Assembly (NCBI GenBank): GCA_020746995.1
Contig: JAGPXD010000001.1
Span: 5,270,001-5,334,000 of the forward strand
DNA length: 64,000 nt
Direction of reading: 5' to 3'
Source: Plectosphaerella cucumerina
Lineage: Eukaryota; Ascomycota; Sordariomycetes; Glomerellales; Plectosphaerellaceae
This document shows, one piece after another, positions 47,020 through 57,824 of this stretch. The notes beneath the pieces are model-generated. The model was not told the DNA's origin, ran no database searches, and saw only the letters and a list, made by a program, of their open reading frames with translations. Every line of letters begins with the position of its first letter. Position 1 is the first letter of the stretch. Made by a program: the position numbers and the translations under genes.

Positions 47020-50000
47020 CTAGTTGCCCATCGATGTCAGCCAGATCGAGGCGCTGAGGGTACTGCTGCTGCGGCCCCTCAAGCCAGGCGGGTCTCCAGG
47101 GCGCGGGAAGCCAGCGCTGCTCGAGGGCCGCGCCGCGAGATCAACTTCAGGTCCCGACCTGAGCGCTACCAGGGCCCACGACGACCGCCGCTGCATGGCC
47201 ACCACCGGGCTGTAGCTGCCCTCCTCCTCTTCCTCGGTCGCCCTGTCAAGGCCGATGCCTGACGTGTAGCTCTGCATCCGCAGCGGCGAGCCACGTCCGT
47301 GCAGGAGGCCCAAGTATCCCGCGGTCGGCGAGGAGAACTGACGCTTGTGCATGCCCAGGTATGGGCGTGGGAGAGCGGGCGAGGGGGACGCCGTGGGAGA
47401 CACGTTTTGTGGGGCGGAGAAGTAGCTGTTTGCGTGAGGTGTTGACGGCCTGGGATAGAGGGATGGGCGAGCGTTCTTTGATGGCGAGTCTGTGTCGTCG
47501 AGATCTAGGTCCTCGGGGTCCTCCGGGATGAATGTATTCAATGGCCTCCACAGCGTAAGCGAGCTCGTCGACAGGGCAGGCGAAGGAGGGGCTCGGTCGA
47601 GGTCGGGGAAGGGGATGAGCGGGTCGTCATTGCAAGAGTCGCCTGCAGTCGAGTCGGCCGCCGACATCTGGGGCGTCTTGGGTTCAGGCGTCCGGGGCTG
47701 GGTGTCTTCAACAGTCCGCTGGATATGCTCAACCTCATCAGAGAGAGCATCGGCCTTTGAGGCTTCCACTGAAGGAACCGTCTCAATGGTATCATCTGGC
47801 TTGACGTCTGACGCGACTTCATCGTCCTCCAGACGCCTGGTCTCTTGCTCAGTAGCACCTTCCGGGCTCGTGTCGCTTGTGGGGGACAGAGCAGAGTATT
47901 GGAGGAATCCTTCCATACCGGATGAAGGGAGATGCTGAATGACGGTGGAGTCCCCGACATCCTCTTCGTCTGACTCTGCCAGCGGCTCGACGACCGTGTC
48001 GTTTGGAGCATCGGCAGGCTCAACGATGTGGGCCTCGACGGCCTCGGGAGAGGCAACGGCTGCGTCATCCGTCTGAGATGAGCTCGTTTCAGCCACAGCA
48101 GGCACAGCTGCCGGGAGCTCTATGGGTGCGACTTGGGATTCCGCTACGGCGGAAAGCTCCTTGGTCTCGACGTTGACGACTTCTTCCTGAGGTACAGATG
48201 TAGTCTCTTCCACGGGGGCGATAACAGTAACACCCTCAAGGTCTGCTGCTACTTGCGCCGCCGGCTTTTCTTCCTCGATCTTGGTCTTGAGTTCGGATTT
48301 GGCAGGTTCGGCAGCGGCAGGCTCCTCGGGCTCTGCTGGGGCAGCAGCAGGGGCAGCCGTATCGTCGGCCTTTGCAACGGGCGCCTCGATGTTCTCGACA
48401 GCAATGGCATCGTTCTTCTTCTTGGCGGCCTTCTCATCAATGATGACCGGCTGCTCGACGGTCTTGGCCTCGACAACTGGCGTCTTGGGCCGGCGGTTGC
48501 GGCTCAGGAGGGCAAATCTGCGTGGGAGCTTCATCTCGTCTTGCTCGTGGGTGGTGCAGTCGTCTCCTCTGACCAGTCGCTCAAATGTGTACTGGCCCTG
48601 GTACTGGTTTGGCGTGGTGGCGACGCTCTCCTGTGGTGTCTCGGTGTCTTTATCGCTGAGGCAGGGTGTAGAGAGCCGTGTAGATGTCGAATCGCCTGCA
48701 TCAGTGGCCGAGTAGGTCGTGGTCTCGGGGCTGTCGCAGCTGGTTGATATACCCTGCTGCTGATCTTTGAGGAAGGGGATCGGTCTGTGTGGTGTTTCAG
48801 GGTCCGGCTGGTACTTGGAGGTTGTTTCACTTGACGAGTCAATCGAGTCGTCGTTGATGGCGACGAATTTGGCCATGGAGGCAGAAATGACATCGTCCAC
48901 GGACAAGGAGTTCTCGGGCTCGGTCGGCTCATAGTGTGATTCTGCGACGAGGGTCGAGGGCGAAGGCAGGGGAATGTCGAAACGGCGCTCGATGAGGCGG
49001 AGGTTGGGCGGCGCCTCCGCCGAGTAGACGAGCGAGCATGTGTCGCGCACGACCATGGAGACGTCGATCTGCATGCGTTCCTTGAGCGCTAATAATAGCG
49101 CGTCCTGGTTGGGACCATCGGACGCGTTGCTCGCAGGCCGGCGCGGCTTCGAACGGACCGCCTGAGCAACCAACGTCTTGTCCAGGACGACGTGGCCTCG
49201 CTTGGTGGCGGCAAAGGTGATGCTCACATCGTTGCCACTCAGGACGTCTGAGATGCCCGTCTGCACGCGCTCGAGGACGGCCTGGATGGTGTCGCGGTTG
49301 TAGCACACAGACGAGTCGAGGGACACGGCAAAGGGGTTCTTAACCGTCCAATACGTGCCGGCAAGACCAGACAGCTGGCGTACGGAAATCTTCAGGTCGT
49401 CCGAACTGCCAAGCGTGGAGTCGATCTCGTCCCGGGCCGTGGTGATGGCACGCTCGAGCTCTTGCACAAACTCTTGGCAGTCAAGGCCCTCTGGATGGCG
49501 GAAGAGGGCGAGTTTACTGTCGGTGGAGCGCTCGAGGTGGCCAAAGTCGAAGCCGATGCGGTTGCTGATGCGGAAGCCAACGTGCAGTGAGTCATCGTCG
49601 AGGTGAGCACGTGTGTCGTCCGAGTCCGAGTCGTCGGACGGCTTGTGCCCCGGCTTGATGCTTCGGCGGGCGTCAAGGAGGTTGTTGACGGCCGAGGAAA
49701 TCTTCCAGGTGAGGTCCTCACCGAGGGACAGGGTCAGCGGTGTGGTCTGGTTGCTCCTGATGTGAACGCGGCGCTCCCAGACGACGGGCTTTCGCGGCCT
49801 CCGCTGGCTCGTGAAGACGAGGCTGATCTCGTAGCCGGGGATGGATTCATACTCCTGCATTGAAGTGATGAAGCGGCCCTGGGGCACGGAGGCGAGCGAG
49901 ACGGTGCTTCCCTGGGGCGGGATAGCGGTTTCGGGCCTGACGGAGAGGCGCTCGCAGGGCTGCCACCGGAAGGCCTTGTCATGGGCCTTGAGGTAGGGGC

Positions 50001-50529
50001 CAACAAGACGGTCGGCGGCCTCGGCGACCTCGATGGCCGACTGCCTGTCAAGCGGCAGCTCCTGGTACGAGGTGTAGACCTTGACAGCCCAAGGAGTACC
50101 ATTGCGAGACACGGTGAAGGTGAGCTCGAAGCGCATAACCTTGTCACCCCGGTGGCTGCTCGCGGCGGCCGAGTCCCGGCGGGTGATGAGCTCAGGACAG
50201 CCATGGTCGAGACGGCGTAGCAGGCCATGGCACTCGTCATCGCTAGGCACGTGATTCCGCGAGGTCTCGTAGATGTTCTCAAAATTGATGTTCAGTGGTG
50301 ATCTGTAGCGGATGTTAAGCTGGACGGTTAGGCCAGCCGGGGTCAAGCTGGGCAAGGGCGGTGACGGCTGTGATAGCGGCAGGGCGTACTCTGGCGAGGC
50401 TGGCAGAGACTTGCGCTTATGGACGAGCTTCTTGAGGCGGTTCCTCAAGCCTCCTTGGCGCGGTGCGGGTGTCGCCCACGGGTCCTGGTCCAGGGACATG
50501 GTCCTGGTGAGCGGCTGTGGGAGCACCAT
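47020..50529 (-). CDS. Large uncharacterised fungal protein (1169 aa)
   Basis: A single uninterrupted frame of 1169 codons with clear coding bias. I recognise no named domain. The first 40 residues are basic (LRNRLKKLVHKRKSLPASP). Residues about 65-550 look folded, with alternating beta/helix pattern and conserved-looking blocks (LNIRYRSPLNINFENIYE, VMRFELTFTVSRNGTPWAV, RFDIPLPSPSTLV). The second half is low-complexity and acidic, dominated by Ala, Glu, Pro, Ser and Thr (residues about 690-960), then a Ser/Pro-rich C-terminus with an Arg-rich end. No signal peptide or membrane helix, so probably cytoplasmic or nuclear and largely disordered. An alternative start at the Met opening MSLDQDPWAT (50499) is equally plausible. 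Proteins of this type exist as conserved unknowns in Pezizomycotina. Confidence 0.85.
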   Translation of the reverse strand: MVLPQPLTRTMSLDQDPWATPAPRQGGLRNRLKKLVHKRKSLPASPEYALPLSQPSPPLPSLTPAGLTVQLNIRYRSPLNINFENIYETSRNHVPSDDECHGLLRRLDHGCPELITRRDSAAASSHRGDKVMRFELTFTVSRNGTPWAVKVYTSYQELPLDRQSAIEVAEAADRLVGPYLKAHDKAFRWQPCERLSVRPETAIPPQGSTVSLASVPQGRFITSMQEYESIPGYEISLVFTSQRRPRKPVVWERRVHIRSNQTTPLTLSLGEDLTWKISSAVNNLLDARRSIKPGHKPSDDSDSDDTRAHLDDDSLHVGFRISNRIGFDFGHLERSTDSKLALFRHPEGLDCQEFVQELERAITTARDEIDSTLGSSDDLKISVRQLSGLAGTYWTVKNPFAVSLDSSVCYNRDTIQAVLERVQTGISDVLSGNDVSITFAATKRGHVVLDKTLVAQAVRSKPRRPASNASDGPNQDALLLALKERMQIDVSMVVRDTCSLVYSAEAPPNLRLIERRFDIPLPSPSTLVAESHYEPTEPENSLSVDDVISASMAKFVAINDDSIDSSSETTSKYQPDPETPHRPIPFLKDQQQGISTSCDSPETTTYSATDAGDSTSTRLSTPCLSDKDTETPQESVATTPNQYQGQYTFERLVRGDDCTTHEQDEMKLPRRFALLSRNRRPKTPVVEAKTVEQPVIIDEKAAKKKNDAIAVENIEAPVAKADDTAAPAAAPAEPEEPAAAEPAKSELKTKIEEEKPAAQVAADLEGVTVIAPVEETTSVPQEEVVNVETKELSAVAESQVAPIELPAAVPAVAETSSSQTDDAAVASPEAVEAHIVEPADAPNDTVVEPLAESDEEDVGDSTVIQHLPSSGMEGFLQYSALSPTSDTSPEGATEQETRRLEDDEVASDVKPDDTIETVPSVEASKADALSDEVEHIQRTVEDTQPRTPEPKTPQMSAADSTAGDSCNDDPLIPFPDLDRAPPSPALSTSSLTLWRPLNTFIPEDPEDLDLDDTDSPSKNARPSLYPRPSTPHANSYFSAPQNVSPTASPSPALPRPYLGMHKRQFSSPTAGYLGLLHGRGSPLRMQSYTSGIGLDRATEEEEEGSYSPVVAMQRRSSWALVALRSGPEVDLAARPSSSAGFPRPGDPPGLRGRSSSTLSASIWLTSMGN

Positions 50530-52274
50530 TGCGAGTTCTACGGCACGCTCCGCGATGTTGTTTTCTTTGGATGGATGGTGGTAGGGTGGAGGAAGCTCCT
50601 GGAGAGCGAGAGGTCCCTCACATGCGTGGAATCCGGCGATGTACTATCTCTTGAGAATGAGATGTTGGAGGTGAAGCAAAGGTGAAGGGGAGAAGATGAG
50701 GCAGATGTTGCGGCAGGCACGATGCAATGCGACGGTGCTTGCCCGGTCTAAGTGCGGGGCCGGGGTGAGAACATGCGACACTTGACGTGACGCCAGAGAA
50801 GGGAAGAAGGAAGGACCCGGGAGAGGAGCTGCCAAGGGAGACGGAGAACGGCAGACAGCGAGTCGGGGCGGAGGAAATCGTAAGTAAACAAATCGACCTG
50901 AGATGGGCCGGCCAAGCTTGGGCTCGGGCGTGGGCGGCGCACTGGAAGGGAGGGGAAAGAAACAAGGCGAGCCCGGCGAGTCGTCGTCGTTAGGTAGTAG
51001 CGGCGGCGGCAACGGGGGCCAAGGCAGAGAAGCGGGAGCGACACTGCAGTGTGGAAGCGGGCGGACGAGGCGGTGGGAGGAGAAACGGGATCGGGGAGAA
51101 GGATCTAATGCAGGTAGCAGCAGATGGCCCCATTCGACAGCACGACGACACTGGGTGCCCAAGAGCCGAGGGCGGGGAGGGAGGGGACGCAGAACGAAAA
51201 AGGACAGGAACCGGGCGACGAGGACGAGCTCGAAAGAGAGACGGGGCAGAAGAGGGCAAAGAAGCAGACGAGCAGAGGAAGAAAATGATGCGTTGCGGCA
51301 ACGACGTGGTGTGTTCGTGACGTGACGCGCGCACCATCACGCCCCATGGATCTTGTCCACGGGTCCCATCTGTCTCGCGTCGTCGGTGCCAACGGCTCGG
51401 CTCAGCTCAGTTCGCTGGCACCGGCCGCCAGAAAGTGGCATGACCAGCGTCCGGTCCGTGATGTCCCTGTGATTTTTTTTCTCTCCTGGGGCGCCCCCGT
51501 CGAGGACCCATCTTCAGTTCACATTCCCTGCAAACCCCCCGTCGTCCTTCTCCACGCAAGGGCGGGTTCCCATGGGCCAGATAGCAGGGCCTCCCTGGCG
51601 GTGACACGTCCTGCGGCTCGACAGTGCCCTATGCGCATGAAGACGACGAAAGGGTTTTTGCATAGCGGATGCTATATGAGCGAGGGTTCTGGCAGGCTAG
51701 TTGGCTGCGAGATGGGGTCGTGCGTTGGCAAGTAAACAAACGGGCGGTAACACAGAGAAACAAATAGGAAGCGAGTCCGACCACTCGGTCCATCATCGGT
51801 CGGGGCTGGAAGGGAGGGAGGGAGGCGGGGGCCGGGCGCTTGGAAGGCCAAAAGCCGGTTCCTCTCAACGGCCCCAGTCCAGTTTCCAGCCACCCGCTTC
51901 AAGTCTTCGCGCCGTCGTCGTGGAGATGTGCCGGCGGCTGATGGCAGGATGGTGCGAGACTATCGTCGATGAACGGACCATATTCACGCCAGGCGGCTCC
52001 TGAAGGATGCCGGAGTTGTTGTCGTCCTGGGCTGACCTCGGGCTGGGCCCCGGCGGGCAACGGATACTGCGCGGCCTTCGGGATGGGCCGCCGCTGCACC
52101 ACTACCGTGCCATTGACTGGACCACCACGGCAGGCAAAAGAAAAGCTCCGTCATTTACTGTACACGAGAACCGCACCAGTGTTGCTCCAGGAGACGCAGG
52201 TGACGCTATGTTCATTTACATTCAGCTCGGACGAGAATCCTATCTATCAAACGTACACTCCCAGACAGCAGCCC
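50530..52274. other. Intergenic region and leader
   Basis: 1.7 kb between two minus-strand genes. 50680-51300 is purine-rich on the plus strand, the sense-pyrimidine pattern expected of the leader of the 1169-aa gene. The rest is 3' flank of the SPS19 gene. Nothing else recognised. Confidence 0.5.
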
Positions 52275-53386
52275 TCACAGCTTCGACTTGCGAGGGTCCT
52301 TGAGGTTCTTGGAAAACTCGCCCTTGAGCAAAAAGTCGGGATACCGCATGTCCGCATCTGTGCCGACGCTGCTTGCGCCCTGCCGCCGCCACGCGCCGCC
52401 GTCCACCGGGATGATCTGTCCGTTGACATAGCTTCCAGCATCGCTGAATAAGTACACGGTCGCATCGGCGATGTCGCGGACCGTACCCCAGCGGCCGCCC
52501 GGCACCGATGCCTCGGACGCGCGGCGGTCGTCGGTCGAGCTCGCGAGCCTCTCCATGCCCTCCGTGTTGGCGATGGCACCTGGCGCGATGACGTTGCTCG
52601 TCACGCCGTACGGCCCGTACTCCAGCGTCACTGATGCCGCGAGCGAGTCGACCGCCGCCTTGGCTGCTGACACGTGCGCCTGCAGTGGCATGCCCGTGTA
52701 GTGGAAGGTCGCCGATACGAACAGGATGCGCCCGCCGCTGGTGCCGTTGTTGCTCGGCTGCGGGTTCTTTCCCGCCGACTCGACGAGGTAGGGCACCGTG
52801 GCCTTGATCGTGTTGAAGGTGCCCAGGACGTCGATATCCATGACCGCCTTGAAGGCGTTGGGGCTCATGCCGGAGAGCGGTGCGATGAAGTTGCCCGCGG
52901 CGCCGGCGCTGTAGGAATAGGTGAGTCTGGTGTTAAATGAGGACGTACGCGAATACTCACATGACAAAATCGATGCTTCCCAGCTCCTTCGCGCACCTGT
53001 CGGCAGCGCTCTTCAAGCTGTCGGGCTGAGTGGACGTCAGTTATGCATGACGGCACGACACAGGCAGCGTTGACTCACGTTCCTGACATCACATCCGCCG
53101 ATGCCAATGACCTTGGCGCCAGATCGCGCCGTGGCAATGTCCATTGCCATTCTCTCCGTCTTCTCGACGTTGCGCCCGATGATGCATGCGTTCGCTCCAA
53201 GGCGGACAAGGGCCCGTGTCTGGGCGCTGCAGATGGTACCGGCACCTCCGGTTACGAAGACCACACGATCCTCTGCGCGTGCATTAGTCCTCAGAGTTCA
53301 ATGTGTATGATGATTCATTGTCAGTACTTACTGAAGATGCCATCTTTCCAGATGGGGCTGACGTACTCGGACTCTGGGATGGGCAT
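52275..53386 (-). CDS. SPS19: Peroxisomal 2,4-dienoyl-CoA reductase (SPS19 type)
   Basis: NADPH-dependent auxiliary enzyme of peroxisomal beta-oxidation, reducing 2,4-dienoyl-CoA esters from unsaturated fatty acids. Four exons: 53386-53332, 53272-53079, 53025-52961 and 52908-52275, giving 315 residues. The N-terminus MPIPESEYVSPIWKDG leads to the cofactor loop VTGGAGTICSAQ. FVIAGAAGNFIAPLSGMSP spans intron 3, and the core contains FVSATFHYTGMPLQAHVSAAKAA, where the family lacks the usual YxxxK Tyr. NGQIIPVDGGAWRR follows. The protein ends in Ser-Lys-Leu, a perfect type 1 peroxisomal targeting signal, which supports both product and location. All three introns are 52-59 bp with GTAAGT/GTGAGT donors. 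Confidence 0.95.
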
Positions 53387-54722
53387 GATGGGGGTATGGT
53401 TGATGGGAGGATCTGATGACAGAGAGCGTGAGTGTGGTAAGGGAAGATCGAGTCGATGTTTCTAAGAGGTCGATGTGATGGGATAATGGACGATGATGTG
53501 AGATGCGAGGTAAGCGTCAGCGCCGAGATGAAGGGACCGAGGTGTTCGAGATCAGAGATGACACTGGTGAACATCCACTTCTGTAGTACGTCAGTGTAAT
53601 CTGAAATTCGTGGGGAGTCGAACCTCGGCAAGTGGGACATTGTCGGAGTTGCCGCCCTGCCTCTTTATCACAGCCTATATCACGGAATAGAGTCGATGTG
53701 CTTTGCGGCGACTTAAAAGCCGAGAGAGGCTAGGGCGGCGAGGGAGCTAGTCTCAATTTGAACTCACCTCTCCACGACAGCTGGGGCTGTGAACTTAAGC
53801 AGGCGTACCCCAGGTTTTAGTGCCGTGAGGAGCCTCCAAGGGCCGCGGCAAGATGCCTTTCTCGAACCGACACTCCGTCCAGGCTTTCCGCCTCAAAATA
53901 GACTTATCATAACGATTCATCGAAGAGTCAGGGAATCAATTTTGGGGGACATTGTGCCCGCGGGAATTTGAATATCGTATCGCTACATCCAGGACCTACC
54001 TAAACACTGCAGCCGAGGTCAGTTGTGGGGATCGCGAACTTCACAGTATTGGGCGACTTCAGCTCTACTCGACCTTCTGCAAAGAACGGTGTGGTCTATA
54101 AGGTCAAGTGTAATGGTCTATTGCAACAATATTCCGGGCCGCAGCCATGTCGCAAGGAGATCAGTTCACAGTTGTCTGCTGGCACCCAACGAAAATCGAT
54201 GTGCATGCCGTCATGAGCCGAGCAGATAGAATACCCGAAATGATTACTGATGAGTAGGTAAAAGTCACACCATCGAATAAACATGACCAACTTATAACCC
54301 GCCTCTCAAGGCTGAGCAGTCTTCAAGATATCAAGTCATCCTTTCTCCCTTCCCGTCTCGATGTGTTCCACCAGCTGCTCTCAGCCGTCAGCAAGGCTTT
54401 CTCCACCGCCGCCCCAGCTCGTCCAGGCGGGGCGGACAAAGGCGGGGCCGCGGATCAGTGCGCCCGGTCGACCAACCACCGCTCCCCGATTCATCCCAGT
54501 CATCAGCGCCTTTTGGGGGCAGTTAGCGCTTCCAGGTCGCCCCGTGCGGCGGCAACTGCAGCAGCAGCACCTCACGCAGAAGCTCCCGCCGTGACCGCCA
54601 ACCTGAACCCGCATCATCCCTCCCGCAACCTTACGCTCCCCCCCAACTCCCGTCTCGTCGTCACCCTCAACCACACCCCTCCCCTCTCCCCGACGCGCGC
54701 CAGAGCAATTCAATCCGCTGCC
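53387..54722. other. Divergent promoter region SPS19/ATG33-like
   Basis: Promoter DNA of both flanking genes. Pyrimidine-rich plus-strand leader before 54722. Short frames near 54025-54216 and 54363-54863 lack ATG starts or domain features and were not accepted as genes. Confidence 0.5.
53623..53628. promoter_or_regulatory. CCTCGG hexamer upstream of SPS19
   Basis: CCTCGG is the core recognised by the fatty-acid regulators FarA/FarB in Aspergillus. One copy lies about 240 bases upstream of the SPS19 start. The function suits such control, but a single hexamer is expected often by chance. Confidence 0.25.
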
Positions 54723-55570
54723 ATGGCCTCAAAGGGAGTGTCGACCCTGAAGTTCGTGGGGACCGTCTCCCTCGGTCTCCTGACGGTGAGTGTTCCATCC
54801 TCCCCCGCCACCCGCGCGGGCATTGGTGGTTGCGAGGCGGGACGTTGGCTTGGTGCCGCTTGACCGAGTGACGCCACCACCACCGTCGCCGCCATCGCCG
54901 CGATGCCCGGCGCTCCCCTCCGCAAGAGCTCACCTCCAAGAATCACGACTGACACTTCCTCCCCCCGCAGGGCCTCTCCTACTCCCTCTCAGCCATCTCC
55001 GTCCCGTCCATCCTCTCCCTCCCCTCCGCCGCCTCGGCCTCGCGCGCCTTCCAGAGCCTCCTCGCAACCTCGACCCTCCGCACCCGCGCCCTGACCGGCC
55101 TCTCGACCGCCTCCCTCCTCCTCGCCTTCGTCCTCTCCCCGCGCGCCCACCGCCACCCCTACCTGCTCTACACCTCCATCCTCGGCCTCACCGCCGGCCT
55201 CTCTGAATACGTCACGCCCTACATCATCAGCTCCGCCAGCGAAGACTCCTCCCGCAGGGACTCGGCCGCCCGCATGGCCGCCCTCCGCGAGCGCTTCGCT
55301 GCCCGCGACGCCGCCCGCGCCGCCAGGCTCGCCAAGATGGAGACCAGCTACGAGATCCTTGGCGACAACCACTCGGAAGGCACCGGCAGCGCCAGCGGCG
55401 GCGAGGACCTCGAGTTTGAGGAGGAGACCCTCAACGGCGAGGAGGTCCGCGGCGAGGTCCTGGCCTTCCGGAAGACGCAGTACGTGCAGACCGGCATCGC
55501 CTCGCTCGGCTTCCTCCTGGCCGTCGTCGGCATCTGGGGTGACGGTGCCGTTCGCGTCTTCTACATTTGA
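54723..55570 (+). CDS. ATG33-like mitochondrial/autophagy membrane protein
   Basis: Two exons, 54723-54785 and 54971-55570, with a 185-bp intron, giving 220 residues. The N-terminus MASKGVSTLKFVGTVSLGLLTGLSYSL forms a hydrophobic segment. Others follow around ALTGLSTASLLLAFVLS, YLLYTSILGLTAGLS and the C-terminal GIASLGFLLAVVGIWG. The RHPYLLY motif and overall layout recall yeast Atg33, a mitochondrial outer membrane protein needed for mitophagy, and its fungal homologues. A charged acidic loop (about residues 125-185) separates the third and fourth helices. The yeast match is short and weak, so the name is an inference. It is convergent with PER1, 361 bases apart. Confidence 0.8.
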
Positions 55571-55931
55571 TTTCGGCGCCGGTCCTTCGAATCATGCTTC
55601 CTTCTCCACGGTGTTGGGTGTCGTCTTTTGATTACTTGGGACAAACGGGTCTCTGCCTTCTACTTTTGCTGCTTTCAGGGACCGCCACCTCGGTCTTCTC
55701 TTCCCCCGTTCGGCTCGGGACTTGAGAAATGCACATACGAGAAACGATTATACGGGCTGGGCGGGCAATCTCCCCGTCCTGGCTACTTGCGCTGTCAGGG
55801 GTTGCCGGCTGGACTATGCTGGGCGTCTTTTGCGTAGGTAGTATGCATATAAGCTCACGTAATGGTAAAATAGACCATGCATCGCCTCTCTCTCCGGTGG
55901 TTATGTACGTTTTTGAAAATCCCAGCGAACC
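55571..55931. other. Convergent spacer
   Basis: 3' flanks of the ATG33-like gene and PER1. Nothing further seen. Confidence 0.5.
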
Positions 55932-57115
55932 TCACTGTTTGAACCGCTCGTTCCCTGCCAGGTCATCCCGGGCGTCTTTGATCAAGAAGCTGGACATGTT
56001 TGTCAGTGCACAGCTCATCGTACCACAAGACGAAGACAAACTCACTTGTACCAGAGCACCGTGGGCGCAATGGTGCCGAGGTGCCACAGGCTGTGTGCGT
56101 CAAAAACACCCCACAACGGCGGAAAGTCAAACAGCTCCAGGCTCATGACGGTCATGACGCAGGCGACGGCGATACCAGGCCAGATGGCCCAGGGCTGGCG
56201 GGTGCGGCGGTACTTGTCGTAGCTGAACCAGACCCAGAGGATGTTCTGGATGATTCCGGCGACGACATTGGCGGCCATGTTGTAGGTGTAGTCCCAGCGC
56301 ACGCCTTTGAGATAGGCGACGTGCATGACGTAGAGCAGGCAGCACAGAGTCCCCCAGGCGCGCAGGACGGTCCTGCGGCGCGGCGTGGGCCGGTCGAGGC
56401 GGAAGACGCGGACGGGGGTGTAGTAGAGGCCGTAGAGGACGGAGGCGCCGGCGGCGAAGTAGTCGAGCTGCTCGGTGGCGGTTGAATCGCGGGTGTGGAA
56501 GATGGAGGAGAAGACCCACGAGGCCATGCCGACGCAGGCGAAGAGCTCATACCACGGGCGCAGCGGGTACGAGGACGGGATGCTCTGTTGGACCTTGCGC
56601 CGACCGGCGTGGTGTGCCCACAGGTTTCCGAGGGAGAAGGCTACGGACGCAGGTTCCTGCATGCCCCAGAGGCGGTGGAAGGGCCATTTCCCGTGGAACT
56701 GCACAATGGGCTTGGGAGGCGTCGCCCGGACGCGGCGGGAGGTGATGATGTGTTGGCACGTGTAGTCGCACTCGGCTGGGCACGTCCAGAACAGGAGGCG
56801 GCGATGGAGGGCTGCGGGACGGGGAGATGTCAGCTGCGCTCTGCGTATGTGGTATCGAGCCGGGAGGAAGGGTCGGCCTCACGGATGGGTGTCGGTGTGT
56901 CGGTCTCGCAGTTGTTCTCGGTGCAGATCTGCATTCGGAGCCTCGGTCAGCGACGTCCACAGTGTTCTCGGGAGGACAACGCAACAGACCTCAACGCATT
57001 GGCGGAACTCGGGTAGACGATCGCCGGTGGACGCGGTGGCGGCAGCGGCGAAGAGCAGAACGGCGACGATGCTCAGGAGGAGCGGCCTCCTCGACTTTGA
57101 ACGGGCGGGTATCAT
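55932..57115 (-). CDS. PER1: GPI-anchor remodelling protein PER1 (PGAP3 family)
   Basis: ER membrane protein that removes the sn-2 acyl chain of GPI anchors so that they can be remodelled for sorting. Four exons: 57115-56990, 56928-56883, 56811-56046 and 55989-55932, giving 331 residues. A signal peptide (LLLSIVAVLLFAAAATAS) is followed by Cys-rich luminal sequence (CVE-ICTENNCETDTPTP, WTCPAECDYTC), then QFHGKWPFHRLWGMQEPASV. Seven membrane segments typical of the CREST-like family follow, with HTRDSTATEQLDYF and DAHSLWHLGT supplying the conserved His/Asp residues. The final exon gives the family-like C-terminus FLIKDARDDLAG. The first intron has a GTCTGT donor, others GTGAGG/GTGAGT. It is divergent from riboflavin synthase, sharing 0.7 kb. 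Confidence 0.94.
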
Positions 57116-57824
57116 GGCGGCATGCGGCAGGGAGGAGATCTGCGTCCAGCTGTCTGTGAGAGACTGGACCCGGACGGCGTGGGAGAGGCGAACATCTGCC
57201 CGGGCGGGACTTACGGGCGAAAGGGGGGTTGAAGCAATGAATATGGAAGGGGGAACGTTGGTTCAATGTGTTGGAGCTCTCGTTCAAGTCACGGTGTGCG
57301 CCAAGTCCGACTCGGACCGCTGGCACTGGCCATCCGCTGCCCGCCAACGGGGTGTCGTCAGGGCCCCAGGGGCGCTACAGGGGCTTGAGGCGCGGGGCAC
57401 TAGTACAGGGGCTTGAGGGGGTGCCCAAGGTCTATTCTGGGCTCAACCTGGGTATCTCAAACTCGTGCGTACCGGATTCACGACCGTTTGATTCTTGCTA
57501 ATACTTATCACATGATCTAATCAGTCCCGATGTTTAGGAACCATGGAAGAGAGAAAGTCAGGTAACCTCCCTGCGCCATCCAGTCCATGTATCCGGCCGG
57601 CGGAACACCCGGATGCTGATTAAGACGGCGAGCCGGAGTGTGGAGACGGTCGCCGGGTACGTTCGCATCACCACCTCGGGGGCTCACCCGCTTCGGCGGC
57701 ACGGCACCATGCCTCACTCACGTCGCAACTTTATATACAGCCCTCGCTCTGCCTGTGCCGCATTCAGAACCCTTTGACTTGCATAGCCCAGTATTACTCA
57801 CCAGCTCCTGCCCCAATCGCCACC
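57116..57824. other. Divergent promoter PER1/riboflavin synthase
   Basis: 0.7 kb shared upstream region. It has a direct duplication of AGGGGCTTGAGG around 57375-57420 and a TATA-like element on the riboflavin synthase side. No gene. Confidence 0.5.
57732..57737 (+). promoter_or_regulatory. TATA-like element before riboflavin synthase
   Basis: TATATA in the context CTTTATATACAG, 88 bases upstream of the ATG, in otherwise GC-rich DNA. Position and sequence fit a TATA box, with a short leader. Confidence 0.4.

Noticed and set aside
54025..54216. 63-codon plus frame
   Set aside because: Begins with GTG, has no domain, and lies in a promoter region.
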